Assembly (NCBI GenBank): GCA_964017065.1
Contig: OZ024783.1
Location: forward strand, 5,029,399-5,093,398
Direction of reading: 5' to 3'
DNA length: 64,000 bases
From: Haliclona indistincta
Taxonomy: Eukaryota; Porifera; Demospongiae; Haplosclerida; Chalinidae
Below are positions 32,801 through 49,387 of this stretch, piece after piece. Each line of letters opens with the position of its first letter. The first letter of the stretch is position 1. The translations under genes were made by a program, and so were the position numbers. Below the pieces are notes generated by a model. The model had not been told where the DNA came from. It did no database searches and saw nothing but the letters and a program-made list of their open reading frames with translations.

Positions 32801-34053
32801 CGCGAGTTTTGAGTCCTGATTTTTTTAGGGAGATTTTTCTGCTTCAAAACATAGACAAAATACGGTACATAACCATCAACAAATGTTGCACAAATCATTT
32901 CATGTGACACACCACACGATTCAGTAGTTGATTAGCCTCGTCCCCTGCCATTAATTTTCACAACGGAACGAACGAATAAGCGAAAATTAAGCCCTGGTAT
33001 CTATTGCATGGGTAATTATGCGCATGCGCACTAGCTATGAAAACACGTGGCCCGGCTACTGATTCTCGGTACAAGACCTGCTGAGCACAGCGTTGCTGTA
33101 GTTACGCTACAGTAACTGATGAATGCAGCAACGTGGTAGACGCCAGATCTGTGAATTTTTGATTTTTGAAGAGACTCTGTGAATGATTGTATTTCAGACA
33201 TGTCAGCACAGAGTCACCATACACAGTAGGGGCCGCGCATAACACAGACAGGACTTCGCTTGTACTCGAGCATTAGAACCGCTTCTACAGGTTGCAACGC
33301 AGACAGTAGGCCTCTTGGAGCGCCATTTTAACGTGATTATATCACAAACAAATATTCGAGTGTGAACAGATTCCCAGATTCTGGAGAATGGTCAAAGGTC
33401 ACCCTTGCAATAGATACACACAAATGTACCAGGCCCTTTTTTCGCGCTTCCACTTCCGTTCATCCGTTTCGTAAGCAAAAAAATTTGGCCTGGGGACAAG
33501 ACTAGTCGTTGATGGGCAACTTGTTGTTTATATCATCGCCATTAAGATCGGTAAGGTTAGGAGGATGCACTGAACATGCCTTAAAATACTCGTCTACCTT
33601 GCTTGTTGTCATTTCATAGCAAAATGACATCAATTTGACAGGTTCATCATCTTTTGGTGTTCCATTCTCGTTGACAGTAGATAAAACTTTTACTTGTCCA
33701 TTTTTGAAAAGACTATTAAGTCAAAGAATTATTACATGAGACGTAATAATAATTATATCGTGTAACATAGTGGCTACCATACAGTTATATTTAAGGATAC
33801 ACAGAAACCTTTCCGTTGTTACATCCAACAGCAATATGCGCATTCCTCTCGTCATAGGCAAGACATGTTGGCTTGCCAGGAAATGTATGACACAGTGGCT
33901 GAAAGAAAGGTTAGAAAAACATGATTGCCATACACATCTGCCAGCTTCCTCTCGAGGTGGAGAGGCAGTTAGCTGCTTGTTCGGCGTGACAGACGGCTCG
34001 TTTTTGTGTTGACTAACCGGTTCAAGCAAACGTGCTTCAAGTGATTGAGACAT
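17874..34053 (-). CDS. Lgl/tomosyn-family WD40 protein, gene B (804 aa, 25 exons)
   Basis: Exons, all in consistent phase: 34053-34018, 33898-33801, 33712-33598, 26658-26566, 26495-26358, 26293-26251, 22147-22055, 22001-21869, 21370-21149, 21104-21014, 20282-20168, 19987-19950, 19898-19784, 19737-19711, 19659-19573, 19526-19316, 19222-19131, 19071-19032, 18860-18802, 18730-18623, 18561-18463, 18415-18351, 18301-18208, 18142-18025, 17958-17874 (stop TGA). Total 2415 nt. Family blocks: KPTCLAYDER, ITVLTWS...LYVGTGDGDV, VTCIHFFGECSKEF, ELVVTGHSDGSIRLW, LLQHFSCHYQ, LAVGTKYCLVVVDV, LTLLVGTRG. No SNARE-like coiled coil is seen at the C-terminus, unlike tomosyn. Intron 3 holds the Ty3/gypsy element in antisense; intron 6 holds pogo-type elements. 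The exon 2 donor choice (GTATCC) is the least certain junction. Confidence 0.85.
22570..23771. mobile_element. Pogo/Tigger-like non-autonomous element, 1202 bp
   Basis: Terminal inverted repeats CAGTGAAACCTGTCTTAGCG / GCTTTAGACAGGTTTCACTG, flanked by TA on both sides (22568-22569, 23772-23773). Subterminal GCGACCAC motifs recur. No transposase frame. The interior is partly homologous to 3,790-4,060. It lies in intron 6 of gene B. Confidence 0.7.
24000..25418. other. Intronic stretch without recognised feature
   Basis: Part of gene B intron 6, between two pogo-type elements. I see no exon, RNA gene or clear repeat boundary. Open frames of 64-70 codons here have no motif. Confidence 0.4.
25419..25992. 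mobile_element. Pogo-like MITE with a nested element
   Basis: Termini AGTAGACCCTCACTAATCCG and CGGATAAGAGAGGGTCTACT are inverted repeats of pogo type. About 25,552-25,935 is a nested second element related to 8,862-9,708 (ends AAGGCGTGACCACAC / TATAGACATGCCTT, with AACCCGGGTT-like sub-repeats). Confidence 0.6.
26797..26906. mobile_element. Short MITE beside the LTR element
   Basis: 110-bp inverted-repeat element: GGCAACTACGGGAT...TAGAGTGCC on the left and GGCGCTCTA...TCCCGTAGTTGCC on the right. A related half-copy lies at about 21,578-21,640 (GGCAACTACGGAACG). The LTR retrotransposon inserted 8 bp to its right. Confidence 0.6.
26915..27097 (+). repeat. 5' LTR (183 bp)
   Basis: TG...CA termini. 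A TATA box TATAAATA lies at 27005-27012, so transcription would start about 25-30 bp downstream inside the LTR. Same sequence as the 3' LTR. Confidence 0.95.
27099..27117 (+). promoter_or_regulatory. Primer-binding site, probably tRNA-Leu
   Basis: TTGGTGTCAGAAGTGGGAT begins one base after the LTR. TGGTGTCAGAAGTGGGAT is complementary to a tRNA 3' end of the form ATCCCACTTCTGACACCA. From memory this matches animal tRNA-Leu acceptor/T-stem sequence with one difference. Confidence 0.65.
27116..28276 (+). CDS. gag: gag polyprotein of the Ty3/gypsy element (386 aa)
   Basis: Structural protein that would assemble the retrotransposon particle and bind its RNA. I chose ATG 27116, the first after the primer-binding site; the longer frame from 27020 starts inside the LTR. 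The N-terminal ~110 residues are Gln/Glu-rich with heptad character (likely coiled coil). A capsid-like region follows (around LREPGSFDGSGSWEAY and beyond). Near residues 357-370 is one CCHC zinc knuckle, CWECHEKGHTRRRC (CX2CX4HX4C). The frame ends at TAG 28274-28276, three codons after the frameshift heptamer. Confidence 0.93.
   Translation: MAAGTRGAKAMEEQTVQILTALQTQGQQQMEQLTRQFELLAANQQKQHTRATMEMREKLDQLEAVQQDRHHELERKLTEETSLLTSTQSAMEDKITSLERRLETLREEEAGGATVTLATSAAPARKLREPGSFDGSGSWEAYKTQFQMLAHLNRWSNEEKAVYLSTSLKGPAMAVLNSLSRSNLYDYDALASALEARFGTAHQTELYRTRLKTRIRGREESLPALAEDVEKLTRLAYPDATAQPMWDLLAKDRFIDALQEEELRLRLRQARPATLRDALHLALELESYQIASKRRGASAGSVRGANLEEDDCNSVQKATGESTTLSQILDTLKQLQPDKRPPRGPQRRRRDLSAVECWECHEKGHTRRRCPKLRQPQNTAPSGNDR
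28183..32025 (+). CDS. pol: pol polyprotein of the Ty3/gypsy element (protease-RT-RNase H-integrase)
   Basis: Open frame of 1280 codons in the -1 frame relative to gag. The product would really start at the frameshift near 28,264. Domains in order: aspartic protease with DTGS near residue 101; reverse transcriptase with FCVDYRRLN, LDLRSGYWQV, PFGLCNAPATFERLM and YIDD near residue 524; RNase H with DTDASHYATG near residue 671; integrase HHCC zinc finger (H..H..CASCDDC, about 923-965) and the D,D(35)E core (AIDILG, LHSDQG, LVERVNR; about 991-1087); and a C-terminal GPF module (WQGPFVV). No frameshift or stop interrupts it. All catalytic residues I can check are present. Confidence 0.96.
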   Translation: MLGVSRERPYKEALSKTATASEYCSLGKRPIVSLAGQRLANNLNAPFSNSIQTPSVPIPTCPPSNEPVPIPCSFDSRRSGPSTSLTVHGLVAGRQCQVTIDTGSNITLVRPDVLLRPGKEVTIVPAERRLRTVTGEIAPIRGTCTEDVTIGNFHASHHLWVADITDECILGLDFLCKHEGLLNLRDDVLRIGTQEVPLNCSRSVSESVCCRCVANVTVSVPPMSEMLIPARVDGDIKDTRWLLLEPENVSLTHAGILVGKTLVDLRHKEVPVRVLNLAEQSHQIRKGTPLACCQPVLSVEASQNQESTDNSGQLPEHLVTLFDRAVTNLTSEQGTQVRDLLLEFAELFSKGPHDLGTANTVEHTIDTGDAPPIRQPPRRLPLAKRETAQKAIEEMERNGQIEPSHSPWISPVVLVKKKDGSTRFCVDYRRLNAVTKKDSYPLPRIDDTLESVAGMRWFSTLDLRSGYWQVKMSETSKEKTAFTTGSGLWQFKVMPFGLCNAPATFERLMEQVLAGLPPNVALVYIDDIIVSGRSFQDQLTNLRLVFKKLQGAHLKLSPKKCELFQKEVKYLGHIVSANGVSTDPQKAEAIRSWPEPTSCSDVRSFLGLCSYYRRFVPSFSDLAKPLHLLLEAGQKFEWTDEARTAFLTLKKRLTQTPILGYPLPQEPFILDTDASHYATGAVLSQIQDGKERVIAYFSRSMNSAEKQYCVTRKELLAIVRAVKQFHCYLYGRHFTIRTDHAALTWLLKFRNPEGQIARWLQRLQEYDFEIIHRAGLKHNNADALSRRPCLTNDCQHCDRLEARDNQANTSVGTVTCDVSTPFTVNSISSLSDICQYTELREAQLQDPDIKPILEWKETSSNRPSREDVAGCSPDTKLYWAQWGSLTIRQGVLHRLWETVAGDHTVPQLILPKVLRKEAFTQLHSTPTSGHLGVNKTLERLRSRFYWPGLHGEVRKWCASCDDCASRRGPPTKPRAPLAKYTAGAPAERIAIDILGPLPVSDMGNKYILLVMDYFTKWPEAFSLPNQEAVTVADVLVKEYVCRFGVPLSLHSDQGRNFESNVFQEMCELLGIRKTRTTALHPQSDGLVERVNRTLESQLSKFVDRNQKDWDHLLPFMMMALRSAVQESTRSTPAKLQLGRELRLPVDLLLERPEDHTVIYEYTEKLQETLEIVHQYARERLQYSSEQMKTYYDLRADDHLYDEGDAVWLYNPRRLPGLTPKFMKPWQGPFVVLKRINDLIYRIQLTKRSKPKVVHRNRLWEYSGPNPLLGTRRLTVHLPFP
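28261..28298 (+). promoter_or_regulatory. Programmed -1 ribosomal frameshift site (GGGAAAC plus candidate stem)
   Basis: The heptamer G GGA AAC (28261-28267) is in the gag reading frame in the canonical X XXY YYZ form. A -1 slip gives GGG AAA and continues in pol as GKRPIVSLAGQR. A possible stem follows: 28279-28286 (AGTCTTGC) with 28290-28298 (GCAAAGGCT, one bulge), 11 nt downstream. The gag stop is just after the heptamer. The same heptamer is known for the gypsy-derived mammalian gene PEG10. Confidence 0.85.
32031..32050 (+). promoter_or_regulatory. Polypurine tract
   Basis: The purine-rich run GAGGGGGGGACAG immediately precedes the 3' LTR. It is the expected primer site for plus-strand DNA synthesis. 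Confidence 0.85.
32051..32233 (+). repeat. 3' LTR (183 bp)
   Basis: Same length and, by eye, the same sequence as the 5' LTR. Followed by the ATAA target-site copy. Confidence 0.95.
32238..33597. other. Remainder of gene B intron 3
   Basis: No exon is seen between the LTR element and exon 3 of gene B. A decayed MITE related to 9,021-9,488 is recognisable at about 32,690-32,875 (CGTATTTCCTCTATTAAACG ... AAAATACGGTA). The rest is unannotated. Confidence 0.4.
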
Positions 34054-34222
34054 CTGAGGGCCGACTAGCAACTGGAAACTGAGGAGTTGGTAAACACGAG
34101 CTCGAATCGAGGCTCGAATTATAAACAATAAACCTCACCCTACATGCATTGCATCATCATTACGTGTGAATCATACTTCTATCATGAATAGAATCATAAT
34201 AATTATTATTAACTACAGTACG

Positions 34223-34835
34223 TAATTGGGGCGAGCCTGAGCGAGCCCCACATTGATGGTGACAATGCTCCGAGCCCCCCGGGGACCTATCTATCTATCT
34301 ATCACGGGGTGCGTTTGTCGCCTCGATGTTCCCGAGAAGTCACGCGTACGCATTGACCGCGCCCCATGATGTAATTCTCACGTGGCGCGTCATTTTAAAA
34401 AGCAATGATTATGTCTGACAAACAAGCCACTGCTATTCAAAACAAGACAGCACGACAACTAGCATTGGAGACGCCTGGGGGACACCTGGATCGACTTCTA
34501 CAAGGCAAGAGTACTGCCAGGAAACGACAACGAGCAGTAGAGTCACCTGATCACGCCCCATGATGTAATCCTCACGTGGTGCGATACAAAACAAGACTGC
34601 GCATTGGAGACGCCTGGATCGACTTCTACAAGGTAAGAGTACTGCCAGGAAGCGACAACGGGCAGCAGAGTCACCTGATCACAGAGCTCTACGACTGGAG
34701 CGACAACTGGAATACAAGAGCAGAGGGCTTACTGTTGTGCATATGTAGAAAAATGGATTGTTCTTGAATTGTGCAGAACATAAATCAGCTCAGGCTCGCC
34801 CCCAGTATTTTATAAATGTACTAGTAATTATTATT
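34223..34835. mobile_element. Repeat element with CGAGCCTGAGCGAGCCC end, copy 2
   Basis: Ends match copy 1 (15,131-16,050): left TTGGGGCGAGCCTGAGCGAG, right AGCTCAGGCTCGCCCCCAG plus a tail ending ACTAGTAATTA. It carries a short frame from ATG at about 34,411 (MSDKQATAIQNKTARQL..., ending ARKRQRAVESPDHAP, stop) and then a partial tandem duplication of that coding stretch. A (CTAT)n run lies near the left end. It lies between the Lgl gene B start and the Lgl pseudogene. Confidence 0.6.
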
Positions 34836-34842
34836 ATGAATG

Positions 34843-37112
34843 TCCATGACGTAGTAGAATCGGTCATGACAGCTGTTAGTCATATTGCTTGAGAAAAGAT
34901 CTTGTTGTTACTGTTGCTGTCATGTGCTGAATGCAACAACTAGTTGTAGCACAGCTTACAGTGGGTGACAATCAACAGGCAAACTCTTAATAATGTGTAC
35001 TTCATGTCTGTCAAGTAAAATCCACCCAACTTATTTTGTCCATCTTTTGTAAATGATAAATGGTTTGCCTGAATAATCAACTGATAAAAACTGTACTCTA
35101 GCTGTACATAATTTTCTACCATGAGATTGTATAAGTCCACTCCACACAATATTCCCTCATGACCTTTACTGAATCTTTCTTGCGGTTCAGGCAAATGTGA
35201 AATTCGATAGGTCCACACTGACATAAATAAATTCTTAACAGGCCTGATTACTGTAGACCCTTAACATGTTTCTCGGTGGTTACTGCAACACTTGTAGCAT
35301 AAAAATCAAACATCGTTCCTGTTCCGTAAGAAATCATTAAGTATGCATAAACCTAGACTCACCACAAAAGTCAGTTGCAGACTCATAATATTTTTCCATT
35401 ACACTCTGATGAAAATCTAATAGACTCTTTATATTGCATGTTTGCCAGCCCTATACAAACATTTGGTACTGTGAACTGTCGGGTTTAATGACTAACCTGT
35501 TGCCTTCAATTCAAGCACTTGTCCACTCTCGTAAGATTGAATACTCCAAGAGATCCACCTCTTGTGCCTATCCACATTGTGAGCTGAGGCTCTTCTGCAC
35601 ATACATTACTGCGTGTAACACATGCTAGCTGGCATTTTACCTTCATTCTTTTACCTTCAAGTCTAAAATGCAAACACTGCAGGACAGAAAAATATAAAGT
35701 TTTGACAGCGAGGTTGATAAAAGTTACATTTCAGTATTATCCAGAAACAAAAAATGCTAATAATTATTGTCAGCATTAGTGTTTCGCTACTTGATACTAT
35801 TCAGCAGTTTGCTTTCACTCTGACTACTTGTATAGGCAAGTTTTTTCTATATCTATCACAACCAAACACTTTTCAGTTCCCACCGCTTACCTGAAACAAA
35901 AATTATACAAGTACATTCAATGATGAATGCAGGGGTGAGCCTGAGCTGATTTTTGAACCATTACGGTCAGTGCCAGCAGCAAGTAACTTGCAATGCACAC
36001 TAACAACATATACATACACAACGGCAAGCTTCTTATTTATTGAGAGCCTCTATAATCTATATACTTTTGCAACACACAACAATCCAGTCTCGTAGGAACA
36101 AATAGCTGCCTCACAGCTGAAACATCTCTGTCCAAGTTTGTCACGTAACAGCTAGCTTTAACTCATGTATCAAGCGAGAGGGGTGGAGCCTGGGGATGAG
36201 GCTATCCGATCAAGCTCCAGGACTGCGTTCATGCATGCTCTCACGTGCAGTAAAGGGTGCTACTGGTTGTTGTTGTTGAGCTGATGAGTACATGTTCTTG
36301 ATTGAATATAGGCAATTAGGCATGTTCCAATTCTCGGAAACATTGGGATGACAAATGCACCACATGACAGAGATACAAAGTTTCCACGCAAGGAGAACAT
36401 TGTCACGATCAATGTGGGCTCGCTCAGGCTCGCCCCAATTATACATCCATATCAGTTTTTGAAAACTTGTGAATGGATTGGTAATGACAACGATAACCAT
36501 CACCCTTGCCTCATAACTTGTGCTCTTGCAAAACATGTGGCTCTTCATTTTTTTATCCAAACTATGACCATAGACATTATGGAAAGACATGTTGGAAGGA
36601 TGAAAAATACCAAGTTTTGCTACATTTGTATACATGTAGCTAATTGATCTAGTTGGCTATTATGCAAAAAAGTTAGGTTATTATATTCAAGAAAAAAAAA
36701 AAATAATAATTATGTGACATTTTTGTTGCATTTAGTATCTGGTTGAAATCTGCATGTGTACACAGTACTTACATTAATATTCTCATCAGTTCATTGTACT
36801 CCACACGGTTCATGACCACTGGTAGTAGTGGTTGGTCTGGGCCACTCCGATAGTGACAACTGAAATGCTGTAACAAAATAATTGCACATGCTTGTGCAAG
36901 TTAGCTAGCTAACTCAGGATACATAGACACTTTCCCATTATCACAACCAATGGCAATGTATTCTCCCTCGGTATCATAGGCAAAACAAGTAGGCTTCCCA
37001 GGAAAGGAATGCAGAGTGCCTGTAGTAAGAATCAACAAGTGCCTAAACAAGCCGCCTCATGTTTACTAACCGGTTCAAACAAACGAACTTCAAGTTTTAA
37101 TATTTGTGTTGT
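34843..37112 (-). pseudogene. Degenerate Lgl-family gene copy
   Basis: Homologues of exon 1 (about 37,070-37,100), exon 2 (36,920-37,028), the HFSCHY exon (36,790-36,872), the AVGTEKCLVV exon (35,800-35,888) and the final C-terminal exons (35,605 down to 34,845) are in the correct order and strand. The start ATG of exon 1 is ATA. Exon 2 lacks one base relative to gene C. The AVGTEK exon runs into TAG. The WIGTRGGSLG exon is frame-shifted into TGA. Exons 3 to about 15 are absent. A mobile element (35,933-36,436) has also landed in it. Clearly non-functional as a full-length protein. Confidence 0.8.
35933..36436 (-). mobile_element. Repeat element with CGAGCCTGAGCGAGCCC end, copy 3 (reverse)
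   Basis: Read on the minus strand it starts AATTGGGGCGAGCCTGAGCG, shares ACATTGAT-GTGACAATG and a TGTTYCCGAGAA tract with copy 2, and ends near CAGCTCAGGCTCACCCCTG. No coding sequence. It is inserted in the Lgl pseudogene. Confidence 0.55.
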
Positions 37113-37337
37113 ACTGCAGCTAGGACATCAGCTTATTGTAGCAATGGTCATTCAACAGCAAACAATCTAGCGTAAACGCGCTTCCTTCAACAAGATGTGC
37201 TTACCACTATTGCATCATCATTACGTATCTAAAAATCCTTTCTGTGTCTATAAATCATCACCACAGCCTGACCACAGCTGTGTTATTCTTGGCACAAACA
37301 ATAACGTAATACAATATAGTATTACAGTTATAGTGTA

Positions 37338-44821
<7,484 letters not shown>

Positions 44822-45118
44822 CCTTGCTGTACGTTATCAACGACTGATTGCTGCAATGTAACATTGGACAACTACGTACCACTGTACGCGCCCAGGATTT
44901 CACCATGTAGTCTAGACGTCTCATGATACGTACAGTATGCTGCTGTATAGCAACTATTGCATCATTATTACGTACACCTCTCAGCTACGATTAATTTTAA
45001 TAGCGCTATGAATAATTATTGTACAGTACAGTCTCTAACATCTTAGGTTACAGAAAGCAAAATGTCACTTTTAAATCAGTATAACTTAGGTGCACACTAG
45101 TTTATCAGATTCTATGAT

Positions 45119-48100
45119 TCATGCAGTACGAATGTTTGCAAGTTGTAACTTCTTGTCTGAGTATATCACTGCATGAGAGCCTCCACCACCAGACAATAGT
45201 GTAGCATCACTACAGTGTAAAATCAGTCCATCATTATAGAATTTACGAAATTGTTAAAAAACCTTTTAGTCTTGATTTTGTCAGTGGGTGATAAATCTGG
45301 GATCGAATATGCAGCAATACATGTATCTTTCTTGCTAGTGAGTGTAATTACATATTGAGCACCTTTGATAAGAAAAATAAGACACCAATCATATTCACTA
45401 GAACAGCCAATGCTACCACAGGCTATGAATAACCGCTTCTTGGAAAAGCAAAGAAAACTTTACCTGATTCATCACAGACAAGACCACTCCTTAGAATTGT
45501 CTCTCCACTGTTATAAGTCTTCACTAGTTCAGTATTTTTATAAGTAAAAATCTGTGTAGCAAAACAAGGTCAAGCTAGAATATTATATGCATGTGTATGC
45601 ATGCCTGGATGTCTTTTTGAGTTGACACCACAACAGTGGAATCAGTTGTCGTCTTGCCTGAGTATGTGTACACTTGAATATACATTATGTTAATGTATCA
45701 AACTGTATCTACCAAGATGATGAATTCCGACAATAGAGTATTCTAACTGCTTTCCTTTGCCTAAAATTAATTCTTAAAGATGATAGTTTATAAATGCTGC
45801 ATGAATATTATACCTGTTTTTAGTAGTTTTAGTGCATCTCTATCATTTTCCCTGTTAACTGGAAGCTCACCCATTGATCCGTTTGCAGTTCCTACCCATA
45901 GTGAAACCCCTACAGGTGAATATTATGTAAACAAAGTTGAACAAATGATTAAGTTTCACTGACTAGGTTGCTCTTTAGGATCATTTACAGTAACTATTTG
46001 CAATTCTGTTACTTTACACTCAGATTCACTGGTTCGTCTGGTTGAGATACAAATTACGTAAGGTATTTGATGACACACATGTTATAAACCTTGAGGTAGA
46101 GCTTAAATCGTCGCAACCAGACAGACCTACAGAATTTTAACGATTAATTTTGACCAATTTCTACTGTGCCTTCATTGCAACTTACGCATTAATTTCTTTT
46201 CGCTTCCAATCACTTGAATCAGATTGTTTGTTTTCGTATCAAGGATTATCACTCCTCTATCAGTACCAACTGCCAGCCTGCAGTAATGCATTACATACAT
46301 GTTTTTAAAAGCCTTAACAGAAGAAGCATACATTTTCATCTGTTCATGGTAGTCTGCACAGGTTATGGTTACTGGCACCGGTTGCTTGCTAGACTCCTTC
46401 TGATAATGACAACTAAAATGCTGCAGCAACTGAACGTGTGACTGCCATGGACAAGGACAGAAGTGAGGAGGTGGAGTTTGTATAGGTCCAGCTGGTTGAA
46501 CATCATCTTGATAGTCCTTTAAAATAATTTCTTGAGACTGCGGCTAAGAGCAAAACTTCCAACAGAACAATTCTCTATGCATACTTACTTTAGTAATGTT
46601 GGGTTTAAAATTGAATATTCCTCTAGAGCTGGAGTATAGCTGATACAAGAGCATATGGCCGCTACTGTTTGCTACCAGTAAGCATTGCTGAGAGGCAGTT
46701 ATCTAGCACAATGCTGATAAAAACATGCATGTGCAATGTGTATAATGTACTTTTGTTTGAGTCACGTCCAACATTAGATTCTGATCTGTCTATTATGAGA
46801 AATGATCTTCAAAGTGAATTTAATTATTATTTTACACCTTATCCTTGTTCTGAATGTAGCACTCAGCAGTGTAGATGACTAAACCAAGTTCAAAAGAGAC
46901 AATACTTCTTGATTCATCTACACCAATAATGATCTCATAACTACTAATATACATACATGCACATACCACTATAACATAGCCACAAGTAGACCGAGCCATC
47001 TTTGTGGCTATGAAGAAAAGGACTGCTTATTCAATCTAAACATGAAAATACTTACCCAGTGACAATTAGCTCTGGATGAGGAGTTTCACGAATCTATAAA
47101 GATTAAAATATCACTAAACATGGATAGAGATATTTTCATTTTGTACTTGTTCTTTGATATTTTTCAAAAGATCCTCTGAGCACTTTCCACAGTGCTGAAG
47201 AGAAGTGACTGATGAGTTGATGAGGTAAGGAAAACCATCAAACTGAGAAGTACGAGAGTACCTGTGAAGAAAAACAATTCACTTGTCACTGCAATGATAT
47301 TTTGTGTGACATTGCCTTAGCATATTATTTGTCTTTTTAACTTGCTCATCCATTTTCAACATAACCAGTTCACTTTGTGATAATACTGCAAGAACTGTTG
47401 ATTTTTTATCCATCGCTAAGCAAAGGTTAGCTACAAAAGTTGATCATGACATCGCACTTACATGGAAGGCACAAGATATCGACGACTTTATCATTGAATG
47501 GTGTAAGCAGATCAGTGCTGGGATGTTTGTAAGAAGACACTATGTTTGATTCCTTGCAACCATCAGGTAAACTACCACATCCTCCAGTGTATACAAGTTG
47601 TTTAGTTGTAGATATGTACTGAAACTTGTGAATTTTAGATGAATCATTCTCAGATCCAGTACACCCTAGGTATATGTACAAGAAATATCACTTGCAGAAA
47701 TAAGTGTGACTATCATAATGCATTAAACTAAATTTTTGACTGCTCTGGCTAACTAACCTGGTATTGAATAATATTTCTTTTCATTCACAGTTGTGTGAAC
47801 TAGCTTCGAGGTTTTTGGATCTTTCAACTCATAGGACCACATTGCACCATTTTCACAGGCGACAAGACATTGATTTTCATCACGCCACCAAGCATACAGT
47901 GGATTTGCAGTAACCTGCATTAGGAGAACATAATATACTTTGTACTTTGTATGTTTACATTAATAGTTGCAGCTTGTGTAATCCGTGTTTTCCAGTTCCA
48001 TATTGCACATATTCCACTAGAGAATACCACCAGGACATTGCAAGAGGCCTGAGCACAACAACAAGCATATTTATTGTACATATGCTGCTACATGTATGCT

Positions 48101-49158
48101 GTGTAAAGAAATACCGTTCCTCCATTGCTAGGACGTTCAACAATGGCTACAACTGCTCCTGGATTATCATGTTCACTACCGCATACAGATAAAATAGCTG
48201 CACACAAAGCATGAAGTTCTGTACCTGATGCGTACAGCATTTGGTGCTTGTACTACGAGCTTCTTGTTATTTGTTTCATTCAATGCAACAACACGCACTG
48301 TGCCACTTTCTGTACCAACAAAGAATGCCGAGCAGGCCGAGGACCAGGTTAAAACAGTAGGTCTGCACGTGAATTGTGCATCAATGATGTAACTTGACAG
48401 ATGATGGTGCCTTACTTGTCATTCAGTTCATGACTATGGATGCATTTCTTGTCCGAAGGAGACCAAAGAAAAACGGTCTTTTTCTCACTTGTCAGTAAAA
48501 AATTCTACAGTATAGTAGTACATACATAGCTTAGTTATCAATCACATGCTAAACTATACTATGTCCAAAAAAGGAAAGGTAGAGAGTGTAGTTGATAACA
48601 ATCTAGTAGATAGACTATTATGCACAGTCTAGTATTGTGATCAGGTTACAATACTGTTGATTGTACTGTGGTACTGACACCTGCACACACTAACACCTGA
48701 ACTTTCTATCAGGAAAATGTGTAATGATCCTTGCCTTGTTTGTCATAAATGAAATCAAATGTACAGCATCACCACCAGGATGCTCTAACAAGTTGTATTT
48801 CTTTTCACCACCAAGGCTGAAATAGATGCATTTTTAAATATAACAGCTATAGTGTGATATTCTGTACATGATAATCTTCCCACGATCACATCCAATAGCT
48901 AGTAGTTGTTGTGCACTGTCATAGGCTAGACTGACTGGCTTGCTTGAAAACTTGTATAATGGAAGATCCTTAACAACAAAACAGCAAATTTTGACACCAA
49001 AAATACTGACTAAGTGAAACATTGCATGCATCTAATTCTCTACTGATGACCTACAGTTTCCCATAACTAACCTTCAGTGATACATGTAATTGCTGTCCAG
49101 CAGGAACAGCAGCAGCAGCAGCACTAGTAGCAGCAGCAGCACTAGTAGCAGTAGCCAT
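45119..49158 (-). CDS. Lgl/tomosyn-family WD40 protein, gene D (807 aa, 26 exons)
   Basis: Exons: 49158-49072, 48968-48868, 48816-48735, 48504-48416, 48362-48225, 48175-48115, 48048-47959, 47914-47758, 47665-47462, 47415-47316, 47261-47147, 47093-47056, 47007-46970, 46917-46838, 46789-46751, 46702-46589, 46543-46332, 46277-46186, 46126-46090, 46037-45964, 45909-45814, 45760-45713, 45657-45605, 45551-45464, 45362-45263, 45209-45119 (stop TGA). Total 2424 nt, divisible by three. It starts MATATSAAAATSAAAAAVP (alanine-rich, GCT/GCA repeat). Blocks: KPVSLAYDSAQQLLAIGCD, VLTWSSACSAFFVGTESG, LVYTGGCG...VVDILC, SVTSLQHCGKCSEDLL, ELIVTGHKDGSVYLW, LLQHFSCHYQK, LAVGTDRGVIILDT, LWVGTANGSMG. Introns 3, 10 and 23 start with GC instead of GT. 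The most compact gene of the array; no mobile element is seen inside it. Confidence 0.86.
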
Positions 49159-49387
49159 ACCTGGTATCAATAACAACCAATTTTATTCATGCATGATCAC
49201 ATGACTTCATAATTTTAACTGCATCTAAAAATAACTTCAAATATGAGCTAATCCACTACAGGATCAACTACTGCCTAGACGGCAATTCTTAAGTAAACAG
49301 TTGCCTGTTAAACTCCCACCAAATTTATACTCAAAATAATGTGTTTATAGTACATTGCCATTGCAATTATAAACCGTTGCAATTATT

